From Bacillota bacterium (GTDB lineage: Bacteria > Bacillota > Sulfobacillia > JAJZIM01), in contig JAJZIM010000030.1 of NCBI GenBank assembly GCA_021810565.1, positions 1-35,431 on the forward strand: a DNA stretch of 35,431 nt, written 5' to 3'. The position numbers and the translations under genes are program-made. The notes beneath the pieces are model-generated. The model was not told the origin of the DNA and made no database searches. It worked only from the letters and a program-made list of their open reading frames with translations. Every line of letters starts with the position of its first letter. Position 1 is the stretch's first letter. Positions 21,570 through 31,362 of the stretch are shown piece after piece.

Positions 21570-21950
21570 ATGGGCATGGCCGCCGAGCTGCGGGAGAACG
21601 CCGCCTTCGTCGATCCCGCCGGAGCCTATCTGGACATCAAGGTCTCCTACCTCATGAAGGTCATCTACAACCACCTGGAGGGATTGCGCTTTGCCGCGGA
21701 GTTTGAGCAGCTGGTGGGGGCCCTGCGCGAGAGCGAGCGCAACGAGCTGCGGGGACGGCTGGTCCCGGGAGCGAACGGGGAGCAGGAACTGGTGCTCTTC
21801 GGGGTCCGGTCCTCCTCCTACGACATCGGGTTTTTGGAAACCGGCTTCGGCCCCGCCGCCCGACGCGTCCCCGCTCCGGACGGACGGGAATACGCCGAGT
21901 GGGAGCGGCTTACCGCAGTGACCTTCCGGGAGGACCGCCCCGGCAGCTGA
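21570..21950 (+). CDS. Conserved-looking hypothetical protein, function unknown
   Basis: A 126-residue soluble protein with no family that I recognise. It starts at ATG 21570 (ATG 21576 also possible); the upstream sequence is G-rich but lacks a clear AGGAGG. It reads as an alpha/beta mix: FVDPAGAYLDIKVSYLMKVIYNHLEGLRF, then two charged helices, QELVLFGVRSSSYDIGFLETGFG and a C-terminal EWERLTAVTFREDRP. Third-position GC matches its neighbours. It lies divergent to the SPOCS-like gene, with 123 bases between their start codons, and about 100 bases ahead of the SpoIVFA-like gene. A sporulation or envelope context is possible by position only. Confidence 0.65.
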   Translation: MGMAAELRENAAFVDPAGAYLDIKVSYLMKVIYNHLEGLRFAAEFEQLVGALRESERNELRGRLVPGANGEQELVLFGVRSSSYDIGFLETGFGPAARRVPAPDGREYAEWERLTAVTFREDRPGS

Positions 21951-22046
21951 GGCTTGGCATATGGGCCTGGCTCCCTCCCATAGACATGGGGGGGAGAGGG
22001 GGGCGCGCCAAGCTTGGGGCGGATCTGGCGGCGGCAAGGGGGACGG

Positions 22047-22640
22047 GTGTTGGCGGGCCGGTCGTCCCTGGGACGGCAGGCCCTGGCGGCGGCCCTCCTG
22101 GGGGTGCTGGCGTGGTCCGCCGGATATCTCCCGGGTCCGGTGGCGGGCCGGGCGGAAGCTCTGGTGTCCCGGGCCGTGGGCACCGACTACGACTTCGCGG
22201 CAGCGGCGGCGCGGCTGGCGCGCCGGGGGGAAGCCGCGGCGCGCGACCTGGGCGTGGTGCCCTCCTCCGCTCCGTGGCGCATGATCATCCCGGTGGACGG
22301 GGTGCTATACAGGCCCTTCGGCTGGTGGAGCGGAACCGGTGGGCCGGTGCTGCACCGCAGCATCCTGATCCGGGCGAAGCCGGGGACCGCGGTGCGGGCG
22401 GCTATGGCGGGGCGGGTGGGCTCGGCGGGTGCCGCCCTCGTGACGGTGGTCCGCCGGGGGATCACCACGAAATACCGCGGCATGGCGCAGGTGCGGGTGC
22501 GCGCCGGACAAAAGGTGGCGCAGGGGCAGCGGCTCGGGACCTTGGGAACTGCGGGGCTACGGTTCGAGGTGCAGGCCGGGGGGCACGCCGTGGACCCGCT
22601 GCAGCGCCGTTTCTTCCGAGGCTGGTCGGCGGCTTCCTGA
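22047..22640 (+). CDS. spoIVFA: SpoIVFA-like protein with degenerate M23 (LytM) domain
   Basis: A 197-residue membrane protein (from GTG 22047, with AAGGGGG about five bases upstream; TTG 22014 is an alternative). One membrane helix near residues 12-32 precedes a C-terminal LytM-like fold. In that fold the HxxxD zinc motif is reduced to HRSIL and the HxH motif to LRF, so it cannot be an active peptidase. SpoIVFA in Bacillus is exactly such a degenerate LytM protein, which holds the protease SpoIVFB silent in the forespore membrane until signalled. The immediate neighbour downstream is SpoIVFB-like (start four bases after this stop), which supports the assignment strongly. Residues MIIPVDGVLYRPFGWW and GRVGSAGAALVTV are typical of the domain. 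Confidence 0.75.
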   Translation: MLAGRSSLGRQALAAALLGVLAWSAGYLPGPVAGRAEALVSRAVGTDYDFAAAAARLARRGEAAARDLGVVPSSAPWRMIIPVDGVLYRPFGWWSGTGGPVLHRSILIRAKPGTAVRAAMAGRVGSAGAALVTVVRRGITTKYRGMAQVRVRAGQKVAQGQRLGTLGTAGLRFEVQAGGHAVDPLQRRFFRGWSAAS

Positions 22641-22644
22641 GCCG

Positions 22645-23526
22645 ATGGTGCTGGGCAGCCTGTTCGGCGTGCGGTTGCGGGTAAACCCCTATTTCCTGCT
22701 GTTCCTCGCAGCGTACGCCTTCCTGGGCCTTTTGCGTCCGGTGCTGATCCTGGTGGCCGTGGTCTTGGGCCACGAGTTGAGCCACGTCCTGGTGGCCCGG
22801 GGCTACGGTCTGGCGGTGCAGGAGGTGGAGCTTTTGCCCTTCGGGGGGGTGGCCAGGCTCCCGACCCTGGAGGGCGCGGATCCCTTCGTGGAGACCACCG
22901 TGGCCCTGGCCGGCCCGCTGCACAACTTCTTCCTGACGGGGCTGGCCATTCTCCTGCGGCGGTGGGGCTTTTTGCAAGGCGAGCTCGGAAACTTCTTTCT
23001 GGAAGTCAATCTGGGCATGGCTTGCGGAAATTTCCTACCGGCCCTGCCCCTGGACGGCGGGCGGATCTACCGGTTGTACCTGGCCCGGGCCCTGGGCTAC
23101 CGGCGGGCGGGGGAGCGGTTGGTGGTCAGCGGCCGGATCACCGCCGGCGTGCTGGCGGCGGGTGGAGCGGCGGGGTTGGCCCTCGGCGCGGCGTCGCCGA
23201 CGCTGCTGGTACTGGCGCTTTTCTTGTTCTTCAGCTGCCGGAAGGAGGAGACGGCGGGCATGTACCGGGCGATGCGGGACTTGGTGGACAAGCGGCGGCG
23301 CTTCCAGGAAGCGGGGGTGGCGGGAGTGGAGCACCTCTTGGTGCGGGAGGACCTGGCCGCGGCCCAGGTGCTTTCCCGCCTGTTGCCGGGCCGCTACCAC
23401 CTGTTGTGGGTGGTGGACCGGCAGTTGCAGCCGCAGGGCTGCCTGAGCGAGGCGCAACTGTTGGAAGCGATGGCCGGGGAGGGGGGCTGGCGCACCGTGG
23501 GAGAGATTCTGGGGCGGCGCTCCTAA
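22645..23526 (+). CDS. spoIVFB: SpoIVFB-like M50 intramembrane metalloprotease
   Basis: A 293-residue polytopic protease. The zinc motif HELSH is at about residues 44-48, and NFLPALPLDGG (the NPxxPLDG-type motif with the third ligand Asp) is near 128-138. About six membrane helices surround them. A C-terminal soluble CBS-like domain (about 205-285, EHLLVREDLAAAQVLSRLL and YHLLWVVDRQLQ) follows, as in Bacillus SpoIVFB, where CBS binds ATP and contacts pro-sigma K. The product would release the mother-cell sigma factor from its membrane anchor. ATG 22645 follows the SpoIVFA-like stop by four bases. This pair is strong evidence for sporulation. Confidence 0.9.
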   Translation: MVLGSLFGVRLRVNPYFLLFLAAYAFLGLLRPVLILVAVVLGHELSHVLVARGYGLAVQEVELLPFGGVARLPTLEGADPFVETTVALAGPLHNFFLTGLAILLRRWGFLQGELGNFFLEVNLGMACGNFLPALPLDGGRIYRLYLARALGYRRAGERLVVSGRITAGVLAAGGAAGLALGAASPTLLVLALFLFFSCRKEETAGMYRAMRDLVDKRRRFQEAGVAGVEHLLVREDLAAAQVLSRLLPGRYHLLWVVDRQLQPQGCLSEAQLLEAMAGEGGWRTVGEILGRRS

Positions 23527-23534
23527 GGCTCGAC

Positions 23535-23563
23535 TTTTTTTTTGGGGCCGCCTCGTGTATAGT
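23535..23563 (+). promoter_or_regulatory. Weak promoter candidate for the radical-SAM/rng operon
   Basis: TATAGT (23558-23563) is a fair -10 box. The -35 position, 17 bases upstream, falls in a T9 run (23535-23543), which is a poor match. No hairpin directly precedes the T-run, so it is not a convincing terminator. The start codon of the radical-SAM gene lies about 33 bases downstream. Confidence 0.35.
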
Positions 23564-23595
23564 AGAAACTAGGGAGCGACAACGGGGGTCTTAGG

Positions 23596-25410
23596 TTGGA
23601 GGAAATCCTCCTTTCAGTGCAAAAACCGGCCCGCTACGTGGGCAGCGAGTGGAATGCCGTGCACAAGGATTGGGATCGGGTGGACGTCACTTTTGCCCTG
23701 GCCTTTCCCGACTTGTACGAGGTGGGGATGTCCCACCTGGGATTGCAGATCCTGTACCACGAGCTGAACCGCCGGGAGGACACGCTGGCGGAGCGGGTGT
23801 TTGCGCCGGCGCCGGACCTGGAGGCGGTTCTGCGGCGGCGGGGCCTGCCCCTGTTCGCCCTGGAGAGCCACCGAGGGTTGCGGGACTTCGATATTTTGGG
23901 ATTCACCCTGCAGTACGAGCTGACCTACACCAATATCCTCAACATGCTGGACCTGGGGGGCATACCCCTGCAGGCCGCCGACCGGGGCGAGGGCGACCCG
24001 TTGGTGGTGGGAGGAGGGCCGGGCGCCTTCAACCCGGAACCTCTGGTGCCCTTCTTCGATTGCTTCGTACTGGGAGAGGGAGAGGAGGTGGTCCATGAGC
24101 TGGTCGACGGCTGGCGGGAGTCGGCGGGGCGGTCCCGGGAGGATCGGCTGCGCCGCCTGGCGGCGGTCCCAGGGGTGTACGTGCCTTCCTTGTACCAGGT
24201 GCGCTACGGGGCTGATGGAACGGTGGCCGCCGTCCAGGCCGTCGCCCCGGCGCCGAGCCGGGTGATGAAGCGGGTGGTGGCGGACCTGGATGAGCTGGAT
24301 TATCCCACCTACCCGGTGGTGCCCTCGGTCCAGGCCATCCACGAGCGGGCCATGGTGGAGGTCTTCCGGGGCTGCACCCGGGGATGTCGCTTCTGCCAGG
24401 CGGGCATCATCTATCGGCCGGTGCGGGAGCGTTCTCCCCGGGCGGTGGTGCGCCTGGCCCAGGAGATCCTGGCCCACACCGGCTACGACGAGGTGTCTTT
24501 GGTTTCGCTGTCCACCGCCGACTACTCGGGAATCGACCGAGTGGCGCGGGAGTTGGCCCGGGATCTGGCCCCCCGGGGGCAGGCCGTCTCCCTGCCGTCC
24601 CTGCGGGTGGATGCCTTCTCCGTGGAGCTCGCGCGGACGGTGCGGGGACCCCGCAAGACGGGCCTGACCTTCGCCCCGGAGGCGGGAACCCAGCGGTTGC
24701 GGGATGTGATCAACAAGGGTGTGCGGGAGGAGGACCTGATGGCGGCGGCTCAGGCGGCCTTCTCCCAGGGTTGGGAGGCGCTGAAGCTGTATTTCATGAT
24801 CGGCCTGCCCACCGAGACGGAGGCGGACGTGGCGGCCATCGCCCAACTGGCCCGCCGGGTACGGGATCTGGGAGGCTCCCGCAGCCAGGTGACGGTCAGC
24901 GTATCCTCCTTCGTGCCTAAACCCCACACGCCCTTCCAGTGGGAGCCCCAGGATCCGCCCCAGACCCTGCTGGCCAAGCAGGCCCTGTTGCGGCGCGTCC
25001 TGAGGGGACGGGGGCTGTCCCTGCGCTGGCACGAGGTGGGCCCGTCTTGGATCGAGGGGACCTTCAGCCGGGGCGACCGCCGGATGGCGGCGGTGCTGGA
25101 GGAGGCCTGGCGCCACGGCTGCCGGCTGGACGGCTGGGGGGAGCATTTCCGACCGGAGCTTTGGGAGGAGGCCTTTCGGGCCGCGGGAGCGGACCCCGCT
25201 TTCTACAATGCCCGCCGCCGCTCTCCGGAAGAGATCTTTCCTTGGGATCACCTGGACAGCGGGGCGACCCGGGAGTTTCTCTGGGAGGAAAACCAGCGGG
25301 CGCTGACCGGGGAGGCGACGGCGGACTGCCGCTGGGAGGGCTGCTATCTTTGCGGGGTGTGCCAGGAGCTGCCGGTGGATGTCCGGCTTAAGGCGGAGGT
25401 CGAATGTTGA
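23596..25410 (+). CDS. Radical-SAM protein of the TIGR03960 family
   Basis: A 604-residue radical-SAM protein of the type always found beside a DUF2344 gene. The N-terminus (PARYVGSEWNAVHKDW to FSDLYEVGMSHLG-like) resembles a cobalamin-binding fold. The radical-SAM cysteines are C260, C264 and C267 in CTRGCRFCQAG, followed by VSLVSLSTADY and the PEAGTQRLRDVINKG stretch. A final CYLCGVC pair ends the protein and may hold another metal site. Its substrate is unknown. In this genome it precedes the ribonuclease gene rng and ribosomal genes, as in many Firmicutes, so a role in RNA or ribosome modification has often been suggested. TTG 23596 start; the stop overlaps the next ATG. Confidence 0.9.
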   Translation: MEEILLSVQKPARYVGSEWNAVHKDWDRVDVTFALAFPDLYEVGMSHLGLQILYHELNRREDTLAERVFAPAPDLEAVLRRRGLPLFALESHRGLRDFDILGFTLQYELTYTNILNMLDLGGIPLQAADRGEGDPLVVGGGPGAFNPEPLVPFFDCFVLGEGEEVVHELVDGWRESAGRSREDRLRRLAAVPGVYVPSLYQVRYGADGTVAAVQAVAPAPSRVMKRVVADLDELDYPTYPVVPSVQAIHERAMVEVFRGCTRGCRFCQAGIIYRPVRERSPRAVVRLAQEILAHTGYDEVSLVSLSTADYSGIDRVARELARDLAPRGQAVSLPSLRVDAFSVELARTVRGPRKTGLTFAPEAGTQRLRDVINKGVREEDLMAAAQAAFSQGWEALKLYFMIGLPTETEADVAAIAQLARRVRDLGGSRSQVTVSVSSFVPKPHTPFQWEPQDPPQTLLAKQALLRRVLRGRGLSLRWHEVGPSWIEGTFSRGDRRMAAVLEEAWRHGCRLDGWGEHFRPELWEEAFRAAGADPAFYNARRRSPEEIFPWDHLDSGATREFLWEENQRALTGEATADCRWEGCYLCGVCQELPVDVRLKAEVEC

Positions 25411-26177
25411 CCCTGCGAGTGCGCTTTGTCAAAGAGGGGCCGGCCCGCTTCCTGTCGCATTTGGACACCCTGCGGGCCCTGGAGCGCGCCCTGCGCCGCT
25501 CCGGCCTGCCCTTGGAGCTCACCCGCGGCTACAGTGCCCATCCCCGCTTGGCGGTGGCGGTCGCTTTGCCTTTGGGCATGGTGGGGGAGGACGAGTACCT
25601 GGATGCGGGGCTGGCCGCGCCGTGTGCCGCCGCGGACGCGCGCCGGCTGGCCAGCGTGCTGCCTGAGGGGCTGCGGCTGTTGGAGGCGGCGGTGCTCTTG
25701 GAGGCCAAGGCCTTGGAGCCTCGGGTGGCGGCGGCGGATTACCGGATTGCCTTGTGCCCCGGCCCCTGGGATCTGGTGCACCTGCGCCGCGCGGCGGACT
25801 TGCTCCTGGCGCAGGCCAGTCTGCCCTTTGCCCGGGCCAAAGGCCTGGTGGATCTGCGTCCCGGCATCCGGTCGGCGGACGCCGCCGAGCACGGGGGAGT
25901 TTTGCAGCTGGAACTGCGCCTCACCGCAGGCGGACACGGCACCGTCCGGCCGGAGGAAGTATTGAAGCTATTGGCCGAGGGCACGGCGGAAGGTTTCGCC
26001 CTGCGGACGACGGCGGTGCATCGCCGCCGGCTGCTGACCGCGGCGGGAGACCGGCTGGTACCGTTGCGGGAGGTGGCTTTCGCAAAAGGAGTGGAGATTT
26101 ATGCCCACGGAGATCATGGTGAACGTGGAACCCTTCGAGGTTCGGGCAGCCCTTTTGGAAGATGGTCAGCTGGCTGA
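25404..26177 (+). CDS. DUF2344 (TIGR03936) protein
   Basis: A 257-residue soluble protein. LRVRFVKEGPARFLSHLDTLRALERALRRSGLPL then YSAHPRLAVAVALPLGM is the family's N-terminal block, and it is highly conserved. Its ATG lies inside the stop of the radical-SAM gene (ATGTTGA), and the two are found together throughout Firmicutes, or even fused. It is thought to act with the radical-SAM partner. Its last 77 bases overlap the start of rng, which is unusual in length and indicates close coupling. The final 25 residues (GERGTLRGSGSPFGRWSAG) may therefore be little constrained. Confidence 0.88.
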   Translation: MLTLRVRFVKEGPARFLSHLDTLRALERALRRSGLPLELTRGYSAHPRLAVAVALPLGMVGEDEYLDAGLAAPCAAADARRLASVLPEGLRLLEAAVLLEAKALEPRVAAADYRIALCPGPWDLVHLRRAADLLLAQASLPFARAKGLVDLRPGIRSADAAEHGGVLQLELRLTAGGHGTVRPEEVLKLLAEGTAEGFALRTTAVHRRRLLTAAGDRLVPLREVAFAKGVEIYAHGDHGERGTLRGSGSPFGRWSAG

Positions 26178-27822
26178 GCTTTTTGTGGAGCATCCGATAG
26201 CCCAACGGCTGGTGGGCAACATCTACAAGGGACGGGTGGAGAACGTGCTGCCCGGCATGGAGGCGGCCTTCGTCAATGTCGGCGCGGAGCGCAACGCCTT
26301 CCTGTACGTCGGGGACACGGGGGCGGTGTGGAAGGAGGACGATCCGGGCGAGAAGATCCGGCCCCGCAACATCCGGGACATCCTCAAGCCCAAACAGGAG
26401 ATCGTGGTGCAGGTCACCAAGGAGGCCATCGGGACCAAGGGGGCCAGGGTGACCACCAACCTCACCTTGCCGGGACGCTACCTGGTGCTCATGCCCACCA
26501 TGGACTACGTGGGGGTGTCCCGGCGCATCGCGGACGACAAGGAGCGCGGTCGGCTGCGGGCCATCGCCGACCGGCTCAAGCAGCCCGGCGTGGGCATCAT
26601 TGTCCGCACGGTGGCTGAGGGACACAGCGAGGAGGAACTGACCCGGGACGCGGAGTTTCTGAAGCGGTTGTGGACCAAGATTCAGCACCGGGAGCACGCC
26701 ACCGCGGCGCCCAGCATGCTGTACAAGGACCTGGGACTGGTCTTTCGCATCGTGCGCGACCTGTTCACGGAGGGGATCCACCGCCTGTGGATCGATTCTC
26801 CCCATGAGTACGAGCGGGTGCAGGAGCTCTTGGACATGATGTCCCCCCAGCTCAAGGACCGGGTCAAGCTGTACAGCAACCGGGAGCGCAGCCTTTTCCA
26901 GGCCCACGGTCTGGAGGAAGAGATCGAGAAGGCAATCAAGCGGCGGGTCTGGCTGAAATGCGGCGGCTACATCATCATCGACCAGACCGAGGCCTTCGTG
27001 ATCATCGATGTCAACACCGGGAAGTTCGTGGGCAGCACGAATCTGGCGGACACGGTGCTCAGGACCAACCTGGAGGCGGCGGAGGAGATCGCGCGGCAGT
27101 TGCGGCTGCGGGACCTGGCCGGGATCATCATCGTGGATTTCATCGACATGGAGTCGGCGGAACATCGGGCGCGGGTGCTGTCCACCCTGGAGACGGCCCT
27201 GAAGCGGGACCGCACCACGGTGCACGTCCTGGGGTTGACGCAATTGGGGCTGGTGGAGATGACCCGCAAGAAGGTGCGCCAGGGCCTGGGCGCGGAGCTG
27301 CTGCGCCCCTGTCCCTACTGTGAGGGCCGCGGCCGGGTGCTGGCCGAGGAGACCATGGCCAGCAAAGTTCGCCGGGAGCTCAAGGAGATGCTGTTCCGAT
27401 CGGAGCACGAGGCCATCCTGGTGGAGGTCCATCCTTCGGTGGCGGCGCTGCTCATCGGCACGGGCGGGGCCAACCTGAAGGAACTGGAGCAGGAGACGGG
27501 GCGGGCCATCTTCATCCGGGGATCGGAGCAGTCGCACCTGGAGGGGATGCGCGTGCGTGCCACGGGCAAACGGGACGAGGTGGAGCGTATGGCCCTGCCG
27601 GTGCACGCGGGGGAGGTGCTGGAGTTGAAGGTGGAGGAGCCCCACGTGAACAACCCGCAGGACGGCATCGCCCGGGTGGAGGGATACGTGGTGAACATAG
27701 AGGGCGGAGCCGAGGCGGTGGGGGAGCGGGTCAAGGTGGAAATCGTCCGGGCCTTCCGGACCTATGCCAAAGGACGGATCGTGGGGGCGCTGCCGGAGCG
27801 ACGGGTGCCCTCGGCCGGTTGA
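26101..27822 (+). CDS. rng: Ribonuclease E/G family endoribonuclease
   Basis: A 573-residue endoribonuclease of rRNA maturation and mRNA decay. S1 domain at about 36-120 (GNIYKGRVENVLPGMEAAFVNVG), RNase H-like and DNase I-like catalytic parts in the middle. Catalytic Asp residues are D303 (IIDVNTGKF) and D346 (IIVDFIDM), at the same positions as in Escherichia coli RNase E. The Zn-link is CPYC at 404-407. The start has AAAAGGAG nine bases upstream. About 100 residues after the Zn-link complete a normal RNase G-like end; there is no long degradosome scaffold. It is in the cluster ahead of rplU, a typical Firmicutes order. Its stop codon lies inside a perfect terminator hairpin. Confidence 0.96.
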   Translation: MPTEIMVNVEPFEVRAALLEDGQLAELFVEHPIAQRLVGNIYKGRVENVLPGMEAAFVNVGAERNAFLYVGDTGAVWKEDDPGEKIRPRNIRDILKPKQEIVVQVTKEAIGTKGARVTTNLTLPGRYLVLMPTMDYVGVSRRIADDKERGRLRAIADRLKQPGVGIIVRTVAEGHSEEELTRDAEFLKRLWTKIQHREHATAAPSMLYKDLGLVFRIVRDLFTEGIHRLWIDSPHEYERVQELLDMMSPQLKDRVKLYSNRERSLFQAHGLEEEIEKAIKRRVWLKCGGYIIIDQTEAFVIIDVNTGKFVGSTNLADTVLRTNLEAAEEIARQLRLRDLAGIIIVDFIDMESAEHRARVLSTLETALKRDRTTVHVLGLTQLGLVEMTRKKVRQGLGAELLRPCPYCEGRGRVLAEETMASKVRRELKEMLFRSEHEAILVEVHPSVAALLIGTGGANLKELEQETGRAIFIRGSEQSHLEGMRVRATGKRDEVERMALPVHAGEVLELKVEEPHVNNPQDGIARVEGYVVNIEGGAEAVGERVKVEIVRAFRTYAKGRIVGALPERRVPSAG

Positions 27823-27838
27823 GGGTCCGGCCCTTTTT
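27813..27838 (+). terminator. Intrinsic terminator at the end of rng, overlapping its stop codon and the next -35
   Basis: GGCCGG (27813-27818) and CCGGCC (27827-27832) form a perfect 6-bp stem with an 8-base loop, followed by TTTTT (27834-27838). The rng TGA lies in the loop at 27820-27822. The last two T residues are also the first bases of the rplU -35 box. Confidence 0.8.
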
Positions 27839-27865
27839 GACAGCCGCGCCGGGCTGTGTTAAAAT
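27837..27865 (+). promoter_or_regulatory. Strong promoter of the rplU ribosomal operon
   Basis: TTGACA (27837-27842), 17 bases, TAAAAT (27860-27865): 6/6 and 5/6 to consensus. Transcription should start at about 27872, giving a leader of only about 30 bases. This is too short for the autoregulatory L21-type leader known in other Firmicutes. Confidence 0.85.
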
Positions 27866-27902
27866 CAACGATCGGCACGACATGTGAAAAGGCGGGATGT
27901 TT

Positions 27903-28220
27903 ATGTACGCAATACTGGAGGCGGGCGGCAAACAGTATCGGGTGCGGCCGGGTGAGCTCGTCGTGGTGGACAAGCTGCCCCAGGCGGCGGGAGAGCCCTG
28001 CGTGTTCGAACGGGTGCTGCTGGTTAGCGGCGACGACGGGCAGGTGCAGGTGGGGACGCCCGTGGTGCAGGGGGCCAAGGCCCTGGGGTGCGTGGTGGAG
28101 CAGGTGCGGGGCCCCAAGATCATCGGCTTTAAGTACAAGCCGAAGACGAATTACCGGCGCCGCTTCGGGCACCGTCAGGAGTTGAGCTGCGTGCGCATCG
28201 AGGAGATCCAGATCCAGTAG
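27903..28220 (+). CDS. rplU: Ribosomal protein bL21
   Basis: A 105-residue ribosomal protein of the large subunit, binding 23S rRNA domain I. MYAILEAGGKQYRVRPGEL at the N-terminus and YRRRFGHRQELSCVRIEEI near the end are typical. I start at ATG 27903, because the family begins at MYAI; GGCGGG is seven bases upstream. An in-frame ATG at 27897 would add two residues. One base separates its stop from the prp start. The set rplU-prp-rpmA is a standard Firmicutes block. Confidence 0.97.
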   Translation: MYAILEAGGKQYRVRPGELVVVDKLPQAAGEPCVFERVLLVSGDDGQVQVGTPVVQGAKALGCVVEQVRGPKIIGFKYKPKTNYRRRFGHRQELSCVRIEEIQIQ

Positions 28221-28221
28221 G

Positions 28222-28554
28222 ATGATCCGAGCCGTGGTGCGCCGCGACGCGGCGGGCGAGGCGGTGTCCCTGGAGTTGCGGGGACATGCGGGCAAGGGGC
28301 CGGCGGGGTTCGATCTGGTGTGCGCCGCGGTGTCGGCGGTGGTCCAGACCGCCGCCTTGGGACTGACCCGGGTGGCCGGAGCGCATCCGGCGGTGGAGAG
28401 CCGTAGCGGCTATTTCCGTTGTGTTCTGCCGGCGGCGGAAGCCGGAACACCCGCGGCGCGGGCGATACTGGAGACGGCGCTGGCGGGGTTGCGGGACATC
28501 GCCGAGGAGCACTTCGAGGCTTTGCGCGTTGAGGAGCACGGAGAGGAGAGGTAG
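28222..28554 (+). CDS. prp: Ribosomal-processing cysteine protease Prp (YsxB)
   Basis: A 110-residue cysteine protease that removes the N-terminal extension of ribosomal protein L27. Catalytic residues are H22 (RGHAG) and C34 (DLVCAAVS); these positions equal those in Staphylococcus aureus Prp. The gene lies between rplU and rpmA, one base after the rplU stop. The L27 protein in this window carries the matching extension (see rpmA), so the pair is expected to be functional. No anomaly seen. Confidence 0.95.
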   Translation: MIRAVVRRDAAGEAVSLELRGHAGKGPAGFDLVCAAVSAVVQTAALGLTRVAGAHPAVESRSGYFRCVLPAAEAGTPAARAILETALAGLRDIAEEHFEALRVEEHGEER

Positions 28555-28559
28555 GAAGC

Positions 28560-28844
28560 ATGGATCTGCAGCTGTTTGCCCACAAGAAAGGCTTGGGCAG
28601 CACCCGCAACGGGCGCGACTCCAACCCCAAGTACCTGGGCGTGAAGCGGCACGACGGTCAGTTCGTGCCGGCGGGGAGCATCATCGTGCGGCAGCGGGGC
28701 ACCCGCGTGGAGGCGGGGGCCAACGTGGGCATCGGTCGCGACCACACCCTTTTCGCCCTGAAGGACGGCGTGGTGCGGTTCTCCCCCAAGACCAAGACCA
28801 AGCGCCAGGTGAGCGTGGTGCCGCCCGAGGTCGTCGCTTCCTAG
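28560..28844 (+). CDS. rpmA: Ribosomal protein bL27 with Prp-cleavable N-terminal extension
   Basis: A 94-residue protein. The N-terminus [20 protein letters not shown] shows that the mature start HKKG is preceded by a 7-residue extension ending in FA. This is the form found in Firmicutes and removed by Prp after the LFA site (predicted cut between A7 and H8). The mature N-terminus reaches the peptidyl-transferase centre, so the extension must be removed. The remaining sequence ([25 protein letters not shown]) is normal. ATG 28560 follows an AGAGGAGAGG site. Confidence 0.97.
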   Translation: MDLQLFAHKKGLGSTRNGRDSNPKYLGVKRHDGQFVPAGSIIVRQRGTRVEAGANVGIGRDHTLFALKDGVVRFSPKTKTKRQVSVVPPEVVAS

Positions 28845-28867
28845 CCGGCGTAAGAGATATACAGGGC

Positions 28868-30629
<1,762 letters not shown>

Positions 30630-30689
30630 GCGGCAGGAATCAGGTGTCGGACGGCGTATATAACCAAGTGCGGGGCTGGTGAATGGTGT

Positions 30690-31319
30690 TTGAAAGTATT
30701 GGGAGTCATGGGCGGGACCTTCGATCCCATCCACTACGGGCATCTGGTGACGGCGGAGGCGGCGCGCCAGAGCTTCGGAATGGAGCAGGTGGTCTTTGTG
30801 CCGGCGGGCCACCCGCCGCACAAGGAGGGAAAGCCGATCAGCACCGGCCAGCATCGCTACCTGATGACGGTGTTGGCTACGGTCACCAATCCGCATTTCG
30901 AGGTCTCCCGGACCGAGGTGGACCGCCCCGGCCCTTCCTACGCGGTGGAGACCATCCGCGAGTTCCACCGCCGTTACGGGGAGGACACCCAGATCTATTT
31001 CATCACCGGGGCGGACGCCATCCTGGAGATCTGCACTTGGTACGACTCCCGCAAACTGCTGGGCCTGTGCCAGTTCATCGCCGCCACCCGACCGGGCTAC
31101 TCCCTGGAGAACCTGGACGTGCTGCAGCATAAACTGTCGCCGGAATTGGTGCGCAGCATCCACCTGCTGGAGGTGCCAGCCCTGGCCATCTCCTCCAGCG
31201 ACATCCGGGAGCGGGTCCGCCGGCACGGCCCCATCAAGTACCTGCTGCCGGAAGCGGTGGAGCACTACATCGCCAAGAGCCGCCTCTACCTGGATGCGCC
31301 GGCCAATGGCGAGGCATAG
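30690..31319 (+). CDS. nadD: Nicotinate-nucleotide adenylyltransferase
   Basis: A 209-residue enzyme making deamido-NAD from nicotinate mononucleotide and ATP. The nucleotidyl-transfer motif GGTFDPIHYGH is at 9-19, and SSSDIRERV near 170-178 is the second ATP site. TTG 30690 start, with no strong ribosome binding site. A weak TATATA box lies at 30657. Downstream a good terminator ends the gene, so it is not co-transcribed with yqeK here in the simple way that is usual in Bacillus (nadD-yqeK-rsfS). An RRM gene and a long leader separate them. Confidence 0.94.
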   Translation: MKVLGVMGGTFDPIHYGHLVTAEAARQSFGMEQVVFVPAGHPPHKEGKPISTGQHRYLMTVLATVTNPHFEVSRTEVDRPGPSYAVETIREFHRRYGEDTQIYFITGADAILEICTWYDSRKLLGLCQFIAATRPGYSLENLDVLQHKLSPELVRSIHLLEVPALAISSSDIRERVRRHGPIKYLLPEAVEHYIAKSRLYLDAPANGEA

Positions 31320-31331
31320 GAAACGAGGGGG

Positions 31332-31362
31332 GTGCCTGGTTCTCTGGGACCACGGCACTTTT
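31332..31362 (+). terminator. Intrinsic terminator after nadD
   Basis: GTGCC (31332-31336) pairs with GGCAC (31354-31358), and inside it TGGTTC (31337-31342) pairs with GGACCA (31347-31352), with one bulged C and a TCTG loop. TTTT (31359-31362) follows. Confidence 0.75.

Noticed and set aside
23521-23545. Intrinsic terminator with the T9 run after the SpoIVFB-like gene
   Set aside because: No stable stem directly precedes the T-run, so it is listed only as part of a weak promoter candidate.
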